Shown here: piece after piece, positions 7,225-14,378 of the stretch | Position numbering within the stretch: the first letter of the stretch is position 1 | How the letters are laid out: each line of letters opens with the position of its first letter | Source of the DNA: a virus | IMG/VR virus record: IMGVR_UViG_3300026078_000077 | Coordinates: 1-27,576 of that record | Strand: one strand, 5' to 3' | Length of the DNA: 27,576 nt | Program-made: the position numbers and the translations under genes | Notes under the pieces: generated by a model | The model's input: the letters and a program-made list of their open reading frames with translations, nothing else | Told to the model about the DNA's origin: nothing | Database searches by the model: none

Positions 7225-7757
7225 GCGACGACAAGGGCAGCCTGCAGAGCCTCACGGAGACGCTTCGCAGGATGGGAGAAGCCATTCGCGAGGCGACCAA
7301 GCCCAAGCCGCTGGTGTTCGAGCCGGTGGGAGCCGACATGGTGGTCACCGCCGCCGGTCCGGTGCACCTGCTGCCGACTCGGGGGTACGCGGATGACGCC
7401 GGACTGGACCTGTACGTCTCAGTTGACGTCAAGATCCTGCCGTTCCAGTTCGTCGACGTCCCCAGCGGTGTCAAGATCGACGTGCCCGATGGGCTGTGGG
7501 GCATGATCACGGGGAGATCGTCGACCCTGCGCAACCGGGGGCTGCTGGTCAACCCCGGGGTGATCGACGCGGGGTGGACCGGGGAGCTGTTCGCGGGCGT
7601 GCAGAACATGACCGACAAGACGGTCGAGGTGGAGGCGGGCGACCGACTGGCCCAGCTGATCCTGCTGCCCGCTCCGGTGATCGGATACGACCCGGAATGG
7701 GGACAGGTGCGCGCGAAGGCGCGCGGGACCAACGGATTCGGGTCGACTGGCAGCTGA
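7221..7757 (+). CDS. dut: dUTPase (dUTP diphosphatase)
   Basis: 178 residues from a TTG at 7221 that overlaps the previous stop (TTGA). All five trimeric dUTPase motifs are visible in order: DAGLDLYV, GRSST, GVIDAGWTGEL, GDRLAQLIL and RGTNGFGSTG. Motif 3 has Trp where Tyr is usual. The enzyme hydrolyses dUTP to dUMP and keeps uracil out of phage DNA. About 45 extra N-terminal residues precede the core. It is the last gene of the operon, followed by a clear terminator. Confidence 0.93.
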   Translation: MSDDKGSLQSLTETLRRMGEAIREATKPKPLVFEPVGADMVVTAAGPVHLLPTRGYADDAGLDLYVSVDVKILPFQFVDVPSGVKIDVPDGLWGMITGRSSTLRNRGLLVNPGVIDAGWTGELFAGVQNMTDKTVEVEAGDRLAQLILLPAPVIGYDPEWGQVRAKARGTNGFGSTGS

Positions 7758-7775
7758 CTGGCTGATTCGACCTTT

Positions 7776-7806
7776 GAGCGGGCCGGGTGTTGAACCCGGC
7801 CCGCTC
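7776..7806 (+). terminator. Hairpin terminator after dut
   Basis: GAGCGGGCCGGGT (7776-7788), loop GTTGA, ACCCGGCCCGCTC (7794-7806): a perfect 13-bp stem followed by TGTGTG rather than a long T run. It lies 18 bp after the dut stop and closes the purZ-dut operon. Confidence 0.85.
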
Positions 7807-7826
7807 TGTGTGAGAGGATAGGTACC

Positions 7827-8039
7827 ATGCGCGCACCCGATGGCGGGTCGGTCCACGACCCGAGTTCTCAGCTGCCCGCACCGATGTGGGACCGGATCGA
7901 GCAGGCCCAAAAAGGCCCCCAGTGCCGGGGTTGCTCAACCTCCAAGAACAAGGTTCACAAGCGAGTCCTGTGCACGTCGGCGGGGGTGGTGTCGGTTTGT
8001 TGGCGTTGCGACGGTGGAGTCTGGTCGGTCAAAGCTTGA
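7827..8039 (+). CDS. Small zinc-ribbon protein
   Basis: 70 residues from ATG 7827, with GAGAGG upstream. The second half has CRGC (about residue 33) and, after C49, CWRC (about 58), a likely zinc site. It carries the coded AGVVS copy of the 12-bp DNA motif (7982-7993, 11/12). It stands alone between a terminator and a strong promoter. A larger frame at 7840 in another phase lacks such features. Function unknown. Confidence 0.65.
   Translation: MRAPDGGSVHDPSSQLPAPMWDRIEQAQKGPQCRGCSTSKNKVHKRVLCTSAGVVSVCWRCDGGVWSVKA
7982..7993 (+). repeat. 12-bp motif, 11/12 copy (GGGGGTGGTGTC)
   Basis: Differs from GGGGGTGGTGTA at the last base only. It lies inside the zinc-ribbon gene, 43 bp upstream of the -35 box of the promoter at 8036. 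Confidence 0.7.
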
Positions 8040-8064
8040 CAGTTAGACAACCGTCTGGTTTAAT
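8036..8064 (+). promoter_or_regulatory. Strong promoter with the GACAA spacer motif
   Basis: A consensus TTGACA (8036-8041), 17-nt spacer and TTTAAT (8059-8064). The spacer contains GACAA four bases after TTGACA, as in the promoters at 12747, 14720, 25801 and 26581. It drives the gene at 8114 with a leader of about 40 nt. Confidence 0.8.
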
Positions 8065-8113
8065 GGTTTCCAGAGGGACAATCCACCGATAGAATTCCAA
8101 GAGGAGCCCAGAG

Positions 8114-8788
8114 ATGAACGCCAAGACCGTCGCCGAGATCCCGACTCCCTGCGCGTGCCAGGCCTACGAGATCGAGATCTGGAAGGGCGAAGTGCCCGAG
8201 GACGCCGACCCGGGCGAGTATGTGGAGTACGAGGGTACCGGCTGCACCCAGACCACCGAGCGCATCTTCGCGCCGGGCCACGACGCCAAGCTCAAGAGCC
8301 TGCTGATCCGGGCCGGGGCCGCTGGCCGTGAGGTGCGTCGCGACGAGGACGGCATGGCCGTGAACTCCTCGGCCGAGAACGTCGCCAAGAAGTACGGATT
8401 CGAGCACCAGGTCCTGGCCGGAATCCGGCGGGCGCAGGACAAGGTCCAGGCGCGAGCCGCCAAGAAGGCCGCTGTGGAGAAGGCGCGGGCCGACCTGAAG
8501 GCGGGCAAGGTCACCCCCGAGGGTGCTGCCGCGCTGAAGTCGGACAACCGGTCCAAGAAGGCCAAGGCGGCTGCGAAGCAGGCGCCCAAGGCGCCCCGCA
8601 GCCAGGCCGAGCAGGCGTCCGAGAAGATGAAGATCAATGCCCTGCCCAAGGTGAAGATCAAGCTCGGGCGCTGGACCTACGAGGCCCAGATCGACACCAG
8701 GACCAACGCCGCCCACTTCACCAGCGCCAACGGCGAGCAGAAGGTGGCCCCCGAAGGCAAGTACAAGCTGGTGGAGGCGGCGGCCTGA
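8114..8788 (+). CDS. Lys/Ala-rich basic protein, probably abundant, unknown function
   Basis: 224 residues from ATG 8114 behind a strong ribosome site (AAGAGGAG). Residues 1-55 carry several Cys (TPCACQ, GTGCTQ) and a segment IFAPGHDAKLKSLL; residues 105-180 are a long Lys/Ala/Arg-rich helical or disordered region; the last 40 residues look like a small beta domain (KIKLGRWTYEAQID). The basic centre suggests DNA or RNA binding. The near-consensus promoter and single-gene unit suggest high expression. Confidence 0.8.
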   Translation: MNAKTVAEIPTPCACQAYEIEIWKGEVPEDADPGEYVEYEGTGCTQTTERIFAPGHDAKLKSLLIRAGAAGREVRRDEDGMAVNSSAENVAKKYGFEHQVLAGIRRAQDKVQARAAKKAAVEKARADLKAGKVTPEGAAALKSDNRSKKAKAAAKQAPKAPRSQAEQASEKMKINALPKVKIKLGRWTYEAQIDTRTNAAHFTSANGEQKVAPEGKYKLVEAAA

Positions 8789-8835
8789 GGGTCGCTGACC
8801 GCGAGCACCAGGCCGCCCTCGCCGACTCCGGCGGG

Positions 8836-8847
8836 GGCGGTGGTGTG
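8836..8847 (+). repeat. 12-bp motif, degenerate copy in an intergenic gap
   Basis: GGCGGTGGTGTG, 10/12 to the consensus and the same variant core as in the 11.3-kb terminator. The 120-bp gap 8789-8908 holds this site and a possible TACGCT -10 box six bases before the next ATG, and nothing else that is clear. Confidence 0.45.
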
Positions 8848-8908
8848 TCTGGGCTGCTTCGCAGATCCACGCTGGCGGTGCCCGGGGTCCCAGCGGTACG
8901 CTGGACCC

Positions 8909-9340
8909 ATGAGCGAAGGCGGTACGCGGCCGACAGCCGCCAAGCTGTACCAGACACCGGCGGATTCCGGTCTGAAGACCGGGCCGAATTACACCCCGCC
9001 TGGTCGTCCCGCACCCCGGGAGCCGGAAGCCACCCTGGAGGTGCGCCGCAATAACCCGGAGACGGCTTCCGACAGCCACCGGACGGATCCGACGCCTGCG
9101 GTGGGATCTCGGGTCCAGCACCGGGTCTCCGGCCAAACCGGAACCGTGGAGGGCCACCGCTCGCACGGCTACGGCCGGGCGGTTCCCGAGGTCAAGTGGG
9201 ATGGTGAGGAGCACAGCTGGGCGCAGGGGGTGTCGGCCAACGCGCTGCGGGTGGTCGGCTCGACGCCGGAGGATCTGTACCAGTACAACCAGGACGCGAC
9301 GTCCAACCGACCTCTAAACCGGAACACGGGTGCGGCATGA
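8909..9340 (+). CDS. SH3-like small protein, paralogue 1 of 3
   Basis: 143 residues from ATG 8909; the frame is open further upstream, but TACGCT just before the ATG suggests a near-leaderless message. The first 60 residues are Pro-rich and probably disordered. Residues about 63-115 form a small beta domain: VGSRVQHRVSGQTGTVEGH, then HGYG...PEVKWDG and SANALRVV. The same pattern recurs in the proteins at 9337 and 16826. This is KOW/SH3-like in appearance. Function unknown. Confidence 0.75.
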   Translation: MSEGGTRPTAAKLYQTPADSGLKTGPNYTPPGRPAPREPEATLEVRRNNPETASDSHRTDPTPAVGSRVQHRVSGQTGTVEGHRSHGYGRAVPEVKWDGEEHSWAQGVSANALRVVGSTPEDLYQYNQDATSNRPLNRNTGAA

Positions 9341-9606
9341 GCAACCCCGCCTACACGTCGGGCCAGCCCGACGTGCCTCGCAGCTCTACGGATGCGCTGC
9401 CGCGCGACCTGTCCGGCACGGGCGAGACCCAGCGGCTGGCGGTCGGCGACAAGGTGCGCCACGCCCTCAGCGGAGCTGTGGGCGAGGTGGTGGACCTGCA
9501 CGCCGATCCGTTCGTGAAGGACGTCACCCACGGTATCGTCAACTGGACCGGAGATGGTGACGGCTTCGGCCAGGGGTATGCCAACACCAGCCTGATCAAG
9601 TTCTGA
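9337..9606 (+). CDS. SH3-like small protein, paralogue 2 of 3
   Basis: 89 residues from ATG 9337, overlapping the previous stop (ATGA). After a 30-residue variable start it shows VGDKVRHALSGAVGEVVDLH, then HGIVNWTGDGDG and YANTSLIKF, the same beta-domain pattern as its upstream neighbour. The adjacent pair looks like a tandem gene duplication. It ends in a terminator hairpin that includes its stop codon. Confidence 0.8.
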   Translation: MSNPAYTSGQPDVPRSSTDALPRDLSGTGETQRLAVGDKVRHALSGAVGEVVDLHADPFVKDVTHGIVNWTGDGDGFGQGYANTSLIKF

Positions 9607-9633
9607 CGGTGCGCTGCTGCACAGCGCACCGTC
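9605..9633 (+). terminator. Hairpin terminator
   Basis: GACGGTGCGCTG (9605-9616), loop CTGCA, CAGCGCACCGTC (9622-9633): a 12-bp perfect stem starting in the stop codon of the 9337 gene. Confidence 0.75.
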
Positions 9634-9639
9634 CTGTCG

Positions 9640-9945
9640 ATGGGAAGTACTTTGAGCAGCGAAAGCTGGCGGCAACCGCCCTCGGTCGGCTGTATTGTTC
9701 ACTATGTCAGCTACGGCACACCGATTCGGCCGGACGGATCTCAGGCGTACACCTCGCAGTGCCGGGCGGCGATCGTCACCGAAGTCACCGAGCATCCGGA
9801 CGCGGACGGCACGGTGGGTCTATGCGTGATGAACCCGGACGGGCTGTTCCTGAAGGGCGGTATCGAGCACGCCGAGGACGTGGCCGAGGGCAGTCTGGTC
9901 CAGCGGCATCCGCCGGGCACCTGGCACTGGCTGGAGCGGGTCTGA
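9640..9945 (+). CDS. Unknown protein, possible SH3-like relative
   Basis: 101 residues from ATG 9640; an in-frame TTG at 9652, preceded by GGGAAG, is an equally possible start. The protein has an early VGCIVHYVSYG, then AAIVTEVTEH, GLCVMNPDGLFLKGG and a Trp-rich end (GTWHWLERV). The order V-x-V-x-H ... V-T-E-V ... resembles the neighbouring SH3-like proteins only weakly. Function unknown. Confidence 0.65.
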   Translation: MGSTLSSESWRQPPSVGCIVHYVSYGTPIRPDGSQAYTSQCRAAIVTEVTEHPDADGTVGLCVMNPDGLFLKGGIEHAEDVAEGSLVQRHPPGTWHWLERV

Positions 9946-10163
9946 TGGCCGAGACGGCGAAGATACCGGTCGAGGTCACCACCCGGTTCAAGGTGGACGT
10001 CGAGTTCAGATTGGGCGACGGCCACCCGTGCCATGCGAATGGCTGCTGCTGCCTGCGCCTGGAGCATCGTCTTGATAAGATGGAGCGTCAGCTGCGGGAG
10101 ATACTCCGGCGTCTGCCGGACCCGGCAACCGTTCCCGCGCACATCACTCTCAAAGCCAGCTAG
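9945..10163 (+). CDS. Small Cys-rich helical protein
   Basis: 72 residues from ATG 9945 (TGATG overlap), with GGAGCGGG 8 nt upstream. A beta-like start (VEVTTRFKVDVEFRLGDG) leads to HPCHANGCCCLRLEH and a helix (LDKMERQLREILRRLP). The CHANGCCC cluster could bind metal. Family not recognised. Confidence 0.7.
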   Translation: MAETAKIPVEVTTRFKVDVEFRLGDGHPCHANGCCCLRLEHRLDKMERQLREILRRLPDPATVPAHITLKAS

Positions 10164-10175
10164 GAGCACACCGAT

Positions 10176-10460
10176 ATGCCCGTCAAGAAGCCGATCGGCT
10201 CTACCGCCACCTTCACCGCCCGGGTGACCAACGCCGAGGGCGTGGAGCTGCCGGACGCGATCGTCACCTTCACCAATGACGTCTCGACCCCGGTCGTGGT
10301 CGACCCGGCCACCCCGCAGGTCGGCACAGTCACCGACTCCAACATCGAGATCGTAACGGTCACCGTGTCGGTCGAAGGGGCTGACGGCCCGATCACCGCT
10401 TCCGACACCGCCGAGTTCGTCGACAACACCCCGGCAGCGGTCACCCTCACCGCGTCCTGA
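10176..10460 (+). CDS. Single Ig-like domain protein
   Basis: 94 residues from ATG 10176 with TAGGAG upstream. The sequence is all beta-like: TATFTARVTNAEGVELPDA, IVTFTND, VTVSVEGADGPITASDTAEF and a Thr/Val-rich end, the usual look of bacterial Ig-like (Big/FN3-type) domains found in phage virion and surface proteins. It has no signal peptide and no partner domain. It could decorate a virion, but it sits away from the structural genes. Confidence 0.7.
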   Translation: MPVKKPIGSTATFTARVTNAEGVELPDAIVTFTNDVSTPVVVDPATPQVGTVTDSNIEIVTVTVSVEGADGPITASDTAEFVDNTPAAVTLTAS

Positions 10461-10693
10461 TGTCGTACACGCCTGGCTTCGAGGGCCCGCACCCCAGCCA
10501 GCTTCCGGTATACGACCCGGCGATCGACGAACCGGTCGACCGGTGTACGCACAACGGGTGCGAAGATCGGTGGCACGGGGACGAGATGTGCGGGCCCGGC
10601 CGGGTGTGGTCGTGCATGCACCGGTGCGGGGCGTCAGGGTCGCAAGTGTTCTACCCGGACGAGGTTGACCATTTGGCAAACCCCGTGGTCTAG
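10460..10693 (+). CDS. Small Cys/His protein
   Basis: 77 residues from ATG 10460 overlapping the previous stop (TGATG). It contains CTHNGCEDRWHGDEMC and CMHRCG, an arrangement that could bind one or two zinc ions, with a Pro-rich N-terminus. Family not recognised. Its end overlaps the likely promoter of the lipoprotein gene. Confidence 0.65.
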   Translation: MSYTPGFEGPHPSQLPVYDPAIDEPVDRCTHNGCEDRWHGDEMCGPGRVWSCMHRCGASGSQVFYPDEVDHLANPVV

Positions 10694-10700
10694 TGGTCTC

Positions 10701-11012
10701 ATGATCAACACCAGAAAACGGATGGCGGTCGGCGGTGTCATGCTGGCCGTCGTCCTGCTGTGCACGGGCTGCCCCCACGACAAGTTCACCGAACCGTTCG
10801 CAGACGCGCCTCGGTCCGGCCAGGACAACGGAGCCCCGATGAACGTCATCCAGGGGGCGGACGGATTCAGCAACATCGGCTGGAAGTGTGTTGGTGCGGA
10901 TGGTGTCTACGCCGCCTACCATGGCGACAAGACGTACGCGTCGATATTCGTTCTCGCCAACGATCCGAACTGCGCGCCTGGGTCGACCGTGCCCGGCGCG
11001 CACGCCAAGTAG
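10701..11012 (+). CDS. Phage-encoded lipoprotein
   Basis: 103 residues from ATG 10701. A basic N-terminus (MINTRKRM) and a hydrophobic stretch end in the lipobox LCTGC, so Cys 24 would be lipid-modified and the protein anchored outside the membrane. The mature part is about 80 residues with two Cys (WKCVG, DPNCAPG) that may form a disulfide. Small phage lipoproteins often cause superinfection exclusion; that role is inferred only. TTGACC (10664) and TCTAGT form a weak promoter just upstream. Confidence 0.8.
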   Translation: MINTRKRMAVGGVMLAVVLLCTGCPHDKFTEPFADAPRSGQDNGAPMNVIQGADGFSNIGWKCVGADGVYAAYHGDKTYASIFVLANDPNCAPGSTVPGAHAK

Positions 11013-11024
11013 GGAGGTACTGCT

Positions 11025-11249
11025 ATGGCGGTCGAAGGACGCTTCGGTTGCACCCGGAAGCAGGTCGTCGACCAGCAGTCGGTGCAGGTCAGGCTCGACG
11101 CCTGCACTACCGGGCAGGACAACGTCGAGTGGGCCAGATACACCCCCGCCGGTAGTATCGAGCTGCTGATGAACGGTCCGGCTGCCGCCGATATCGTCGA
11201 GGGCGGCCGGTACCGGATGGTCCTGGAGAAAGTAGAGGAGGGCGAGTGA
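11025..11249 (+). CDS. Unknown small protein after the lipoprotein
   Basis: 74 residues from ATG 11025 with GGGAGG upstream, 12 bp after the lipoprotein stop. It begins with a beta-like GRFGCTRKQVVDQQSVQVRLDAC and ends YRMVLEKVEEGE. No signal peptide is seen. Its position suggests co-expression with the lipoprotein. Family not recognised. Confidence 0.7.
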   Translation: MAVEGRFGCTRKQVVDQQSVQVRLDACTTGQDNVEWARYTPAGSIELLMNGPAAADIVEGGRYRMVLEKVEEGE

Positions 11250-11310
11250 TGAGTTGAGTTTCCGTTTCCTGATGTCGATCATCTTCGACACCAGCTGGGC
11301 GTAACCCAGC

Positions 11311-11355
11311 ACACCACCGCCCCCCGTTCAACGGCTGAACGGGGGGCGGTGGTGT
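11311..11355. terminator. Bidirectional terminator between convergent operons
   Basis: ACACCACCGCCCCCCGTTCA (11311-11330) and its exact complement (11336-11355) form a 20-bp stem with a 5-nt loop. It separates the plus-strand block from the minus-strand block. Both arms carry the variant GGCGGTGGTGT(A/G) of the repeated motif, so it may also be a protein-binding site. Confidence 0.9.
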
Positions 11356-11362
11356 AAGGGGG

Positions 11363-11869
11363 TCAGGACCAGTCGGGATGCTTGGTGAACACGACCGGAA
11401 CCGGGGCGTGGCTGTTGTCTCCGTCCAGCCACCAGCAGTGGCTAGGAGCGTCCCACCAGATCGTCCGCAGGCTCCCGGACAGCGATCGGGCAACAATTTG
11501 GTTGACGTCGTTGCCGAATTCAATGACTGACCAGATCTCGCGCAGCAGGTTGTCTCGGCCTCGGACCAGCGCGCCCAGCGTCGGGTTGACGGTGACCGTA
11601 CCGGCTGCGGGTGTCGGCTGCAGGGTGGACACCGCGACTGAGGAGGTCTCGACCGCCAGCAGGTCCGTCAGGTCGGCCGACAGGCCCCGGAGCGCTATCA
11701 GCGTCTCCGGCTCTTCCCCTTCCTCGGACGCGTCGCAGGATTCCTCGATGTTCAGCAGATAGGCCACGGCGGCCTGCATCTTGCGCAGTTGGTGGCGGGG
11801 GATCGCCACCAGTTCCGGGTCCCGCTCGTCCGGAGCGAGCGGGTTGACCTGCGCGGATCGTGCACTCAT
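11363..11869 (-). CDS. Unknown minus-strand protein
   Basis: 168 residues; ATG at 11869 follows AAAGGAA by 5 nt and is preferred over an in-frame ATG five codons earlier. The first 60 residues include a helix (RHQLRKMQAAVAYLLNIEES) and an acidic stretch; a second helical region (GALVRGRDNLLREIWSVIEF) leads to a Trp-rich end (IWWDAPSHCWWLDGD). The leader shares a hairpin and a GCTGACWATTGAAAGGA element with the 16054 gene. Function unknown. Confidence 0.75.
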   Translation of the reverse strand: MSARSAQVNPLAPDERDPELVAIPRHQLRKMQAAVAYLLNIEESCDASEEGEEPETLIALRGLSADLTDLLAVETSSVAVSTLQPTPAAGTVTVNPTLGALVRGRDNLLREIWSVIEFGNDVNQIVARSLSGSLRTIWWDAPSHCWWLDGDNSHAPVPVVFTKHPDWS

Positions 11870-11891
11870 CTTGATTCCTTTCAATAGTCAG

Positions 11892-11916
11892 CCCCGCCAG
11901 CTCTTTGCTGACGGGG
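11892..11916 (-). promoter_or_regulatory. Leader hairpin between two minus-strand genes
   Basis: CCCCGCCAGC (11892-11901) pairs with GCTGACGGGG (11907-11916), one wobble, 5-nt loop. On the minus strand it is followed by CTGACTATTGAAAGG and the ribosome site of the 11869 gene. The same order is seen at 16055-16103. It may attenuate or process the transcript. Confidence 0.55.
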
Positions 11917-11925
11917 TGGGGGATG

Positions 11926-12699
11926 TCAGCCGACGGGCTGCGTGGCGCGACGGGCCCGGGTCTCGGCCCGCAGCTGTCGGCCGTTGACGGACAGCATCGC
12001 CTCGGCCAGCTCCAGCCGGGTTTCGTATTCGCCATCCTCGGGGTAGGCCGAATTCCACATGTCTGTCTGCGGGTTGTAGAACATGGTACCTCGCATCGAC
12101 CCGTCCTCGCGCAGGATGAGCGAGGTGATCTTGCTCTTGTGCTTGACGTCGTCGCAGGTGACCCGACCTTGGGCGTTCAGCGGCTGACGCTCCAGCGGTG
12201 TCACGAACCACGTCCGGACGCCATTCGGAGTGCGCCAACACGCCGCTGCGTCCCGCATGATCGCCTGGCAGTACGATCGATCGTCGGTGCGCCGCACCAG
12301 TATCCACGACCCCGAGTCGGCCACCTCACTGACTTCCCACACATAGCCGTCTTGGTCGGTTGGGTTGACCGGCTGTGCGACGTCACCCAGGCGGGCGACG
12401 TTCGAGTGCGGAATTCCCAGAGTGGTAGATCCGTCCTGTTCGGTGACCTCGACGCAGGCCACGAACCGGATCGGTCGACGAGTGCCGTCCGCCAGGCACC
12501 AGTGAAATCGCCCCCGGACGATCTGCAGCGCCTTGTTGGTGTGGACGTGCCGGACCGTGCCCCGGCCGGTGTTGTAGTCGACCCGGACGACCCGATACCG
12601 GGCGTCGTCCAGGCGCTGCACCAGGGTGCCCGGAATCACCAGTCCGTCCACTACGACGTCGCCCACAGACGGGCTGTCGGAAATGTGGTACCCGCTCAT
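11926..12699 (-). CDS. Unknown minus-strand protein behind a conserved promoter
   Basis: 257 residues from ATG 12699 with AAAGAGG upstream. It is beta-rich at the start (VGDVVVDGLVIPGTLVQRL, YRVVRVDYNTGRG) and repeatedly alternates Trp/Tyr with charged stretches, ending with a helical region (ETRLELAEAMLSVNGRQLR). No catalytic motif is recognised. The early V-G-D-V-V-V-D-G-x-V segment is superficially like the SH3-like paralogues. Driven by the promoter at 12747-12775. Confidence 0.8.
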   Translation of the reverse strand: MSGYHISDSPSVGDVVVDGLVIPGTLVQRLDDARYRVVRVDYNTGRGTVRHVHTNKALQIVRGRFHWCLADGTRRPIRFVACVEVTEQDGSTTLGIPHSNVARLGDVAQPVNPTDQDGYVWEVSEVADSGSWILVRRTDDRSYCQAIMRDAAACWRTPNGVRTWFVTPLERQPLNAQGRVTCDDVKHKSKITSLILREDGSMRGTMFYNPQTDMWNSAYPEDGEYETRLELAEAMLSVNGRQLRAETRARRATQPVG

Positions 12700-12746
12700 C
12701 TCGGTGCCTCTTTCGGTCGGCGAGGTCGATCGACCCCTTTAAAGCC

Positions 12747-12795
12747 ATTCAATCATAGGATTGTCTCCCTGTCAATATTGCTGACAGGGAGACAA
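12747..12795 (-). promoter_or_regulatory. Promoter overlapped by a 14-bp inverted repeat
   Basis: On the minus strand: TTGACA (12775-12770), 17-nt spacer containing GACAA, TTGAAT (12752-12747). TTGTCTCCCTGTCA (12761-12774) and its exact complement (12782-12795) form a 14-bp inverted repeat covering the -35 box and half of the spacer, so a regulator bound there would block RNA polymerase. It serves the 12699 gene. Confidence 0.8.
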
Positions 12796-12816
12796 GCAGT
12801 CCGGGTCCCGTCCGGG

Positions 12817-14073
12817 TCATCGCACCGGGATCACCGTGATCTCCGACTTGGCCAGGTCTTCGTTGACGATTCGCATCTCCACCCATTTCAGCTTGGGAGT
12901 ACGAACCCCGTCGCGCGGACCGTACCAGTAGGTGTGCCAGTGCGCCCGCCGGATGTGAGGACGGCGACGCTTGGCGGTGCCGACATCGAGTGACCCGGCA
13001 TGAACAATCTCCGTGCGCCTCTCGGCGGCCTTCGTGAGGATCGGGCCGACCCGATATCCCAGGTTATACGTCCGAGTCGGCGCGACATCCTTCTCGGCCT
13101 GCCGCTTGCCGTTCTTGCGGGGCCGTACCGTGATTGTGCGGCCGGTGTCCAGTTGCGTGTCGGCGTTCACCGAGCAGCAGTACATCACCACCGGCAGACA
13201 GACCTCCAAGATGGTGCGCGTCCACGCCTGGATCTGGTCCAGGCTTCCGCGATCGCTGCCTCTGGAGTCCCACCGGGACGCGCTGAGATGAGCCACCGAG
13301 TCGACTGTGAACGGCTGGTCCAGCGGGACCGACACTCCCGACAGGTCCCAGTCGTGCGGTGCCGCGTCTGGAGGGCCCAGTGAGGTCAACGCGCACAGTT
13401 GGTAGTGGGTTGCGCGTTCGTCGGCGGTCGAAATTGAGAATTGCCCGGTCCCCAGACCACGCAGGAAGAACGCTCGCATCACCCCCGGTTCCCCATTCCC
13501 CACGACGACTGGGACGCCGTGCGGCAGCAGGAATATCGGGTCATCGTGGGGCAGCTGGCGCAGAACCTGCGGCGGGATGAGTGTGCCACCCGGGTCGGTG
13601 TCGCGCAACGCCTGATGCAAGCCAGGGTCGACCGAATAGGCGACCCGGTGTCGCTCCCAGTTCAGGGCCAGCTGCACGTCGGACACCGAGCGCCGGACGT
13701 AGTCCTGGTTCTCTTCAGTCATCTGGCGCCAGACCGCGACCGCTCCCAACCACCGGGCCGAGTTTCGGGTCTGCGATCGGACGGTAGTGGCCAGCGGTTC
13801 CAGGTTGAACCGCCATAGTACCCCGCGTCCGACGTGGAAGTACGCGTCGACCAGATCCAGCATCCGACGTGTGGACACGACTGACGGCAGGGGGTGGTGT
13901 AGCATCTCAGTCTTGGCACCGTATGACTGGCGAGCCCGCTGCTGCTGGCACAGGACGATCCGCCGCACCTCTCGGGCTATCTCTTCCGGCGGGACGTTGC
14001 CCGGCGCTTTGTCGTTCATCACCTCGAACAGATTGAAGTCGATCGACTGTTTGGCTTCTCGATTCAGGTCCAC
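12817..14073 (-). CDS. AcrVA2-like protein (anti-CRISPR family candidate)
   Basis: 418 residues from GTG 14073 (GGAG 5 nt upstream; the frame is open to 14145 and an internal ATG lies at 14019). The C-terminal region carries RPHIRRAHWHTYWYG (residues 371-385) followed by LKWVEMRIVN, which I recognise from memory as the signature of AcrVA2 from Moraxella and its many relatives. Other matching segments are LPHDDPIFLLPHGVPVVVG and a hydrophobic stretch ending in a Cys pair (VVMYCCSVNAD). AcrVA2 blocks Cas12a production. Many relatives occur in genomes without Cas12a, so the role here is open. It is translated with the 14378 gene, overlapping by 10 bp. Contains an exact copy of the 12-bp motif. 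Confidence 0.65.
   Translation of the reverse strand: MDLNREAKQSIDFNLFEVMNDKAPGNVPPEEIAREVRRIVLCQQQRARQSYGAKTEMLHHPLPSVVSTRRMLDLVDAYFHVGRGVLWRFNLEPLATTVRSQTRNSARWLGAVAVWRQMTEENQDYVRRSVSDVQLALNWERHRVAYSVDPGLHQALRDTDPGGTLIPPQVLRQLPHDDPIFLLPHGVPVVVGNGEPGVMRAFFLRGLGTGQFSISTADERATHYQLCALTSLGPPDAAPHDWDLSGVSVPLDQPFTVDSVAHLSASRWDSRGSDRGSLDQIQAWTRTILEVCLPVVMYCCSVNADTQLDTGRTITVRPRKNGKRQAEKDVAPTRTYNLGYRVGPILTKAAERRTEIVHAGSLDVGTAKRRRPHIRRAHWHTYWYGPRDGVRTPKLKWVEMRIVNEDLAKSEITVIPVR
13890..13901 (+). repeat. 12-bp motif, exact copy
   Basis: GGGGGTGGTGTA on the plus strand, inside the minus-strand AcrVA2-like gene where it encodes part of LHHPLP. Here the motif points against the direction of transcription. 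Confidence 0.85.
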
Positions 14074-14378
14074 AGCGACTCCGGGTTGTTCAGAATGTTG
14101 ATGGCGTGAGTCAGCGATACCTGGCGCTGGCTGGTCGGTGACCACGGGTAGGTCGAACGCCGAACCATCACTGACCAGGCGCGGTTGTTCTTGGCCACTG
14201 ACACGAACACCAGGCGCCGGTAGGTGGGCTCAGACCATAGGCGCCCAAATGCGTCGGCTGGGGTGACCTCCTCGGGAGAGGTCCACATCAGAGTTTCGAA
14301 GATGTCGTCGACTCTGTACCATGCCGAAGCGGCGGCCTGGGCGAAGACCGCCGCCAACTTCGCTTGTAGGAGCGTCAC
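14064..14378 (-). CDS. Unknown minus-strand protein
   Basis: 104 residues from GTG 14378, which overlaps the stop of the 14671 gene (GTGA). A helical start (LLQAKLAAVFAQAAASAWY) is followed by a mixed region (PTYRRLVFVSVAKNNRAW) and a Ser/Thr-rich end. It is the middle member of a three-gene operon ending with the AcrVA2-like gene. Family not recognised. Confidence 0.7.
   Translation of the reverse strand: MTLLQAKLAAVFAQAAASAWYRVDDIFETLMWTSPEEVTPADAFGRLWSEPTYRRLVFVSVAKNNRAWSVMVRRSTYPWSPTSQRQVSLTHAINILNNPESLWT

Noticed and set aside
8060-9214. Antisense open frame of 384 codons opposite the 8114 and 8909 genes
   Set aside because: It spans the promoter and two well-supported plus-strand genes, and has shadow-like composition.
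9741-11312. Antisense open frame of 523 codons
   Set aside because: It runs through seven plus-strand genes with good starts and through a terminator; no domain is visible.
11905-12993. Plus-strand open frame of 362 codons across the 12.7-kb promoter
   Set aside because: It covers the well-supported minus-strand gene 11926-12699 and the promoter with inverted repeat; shadow composition.
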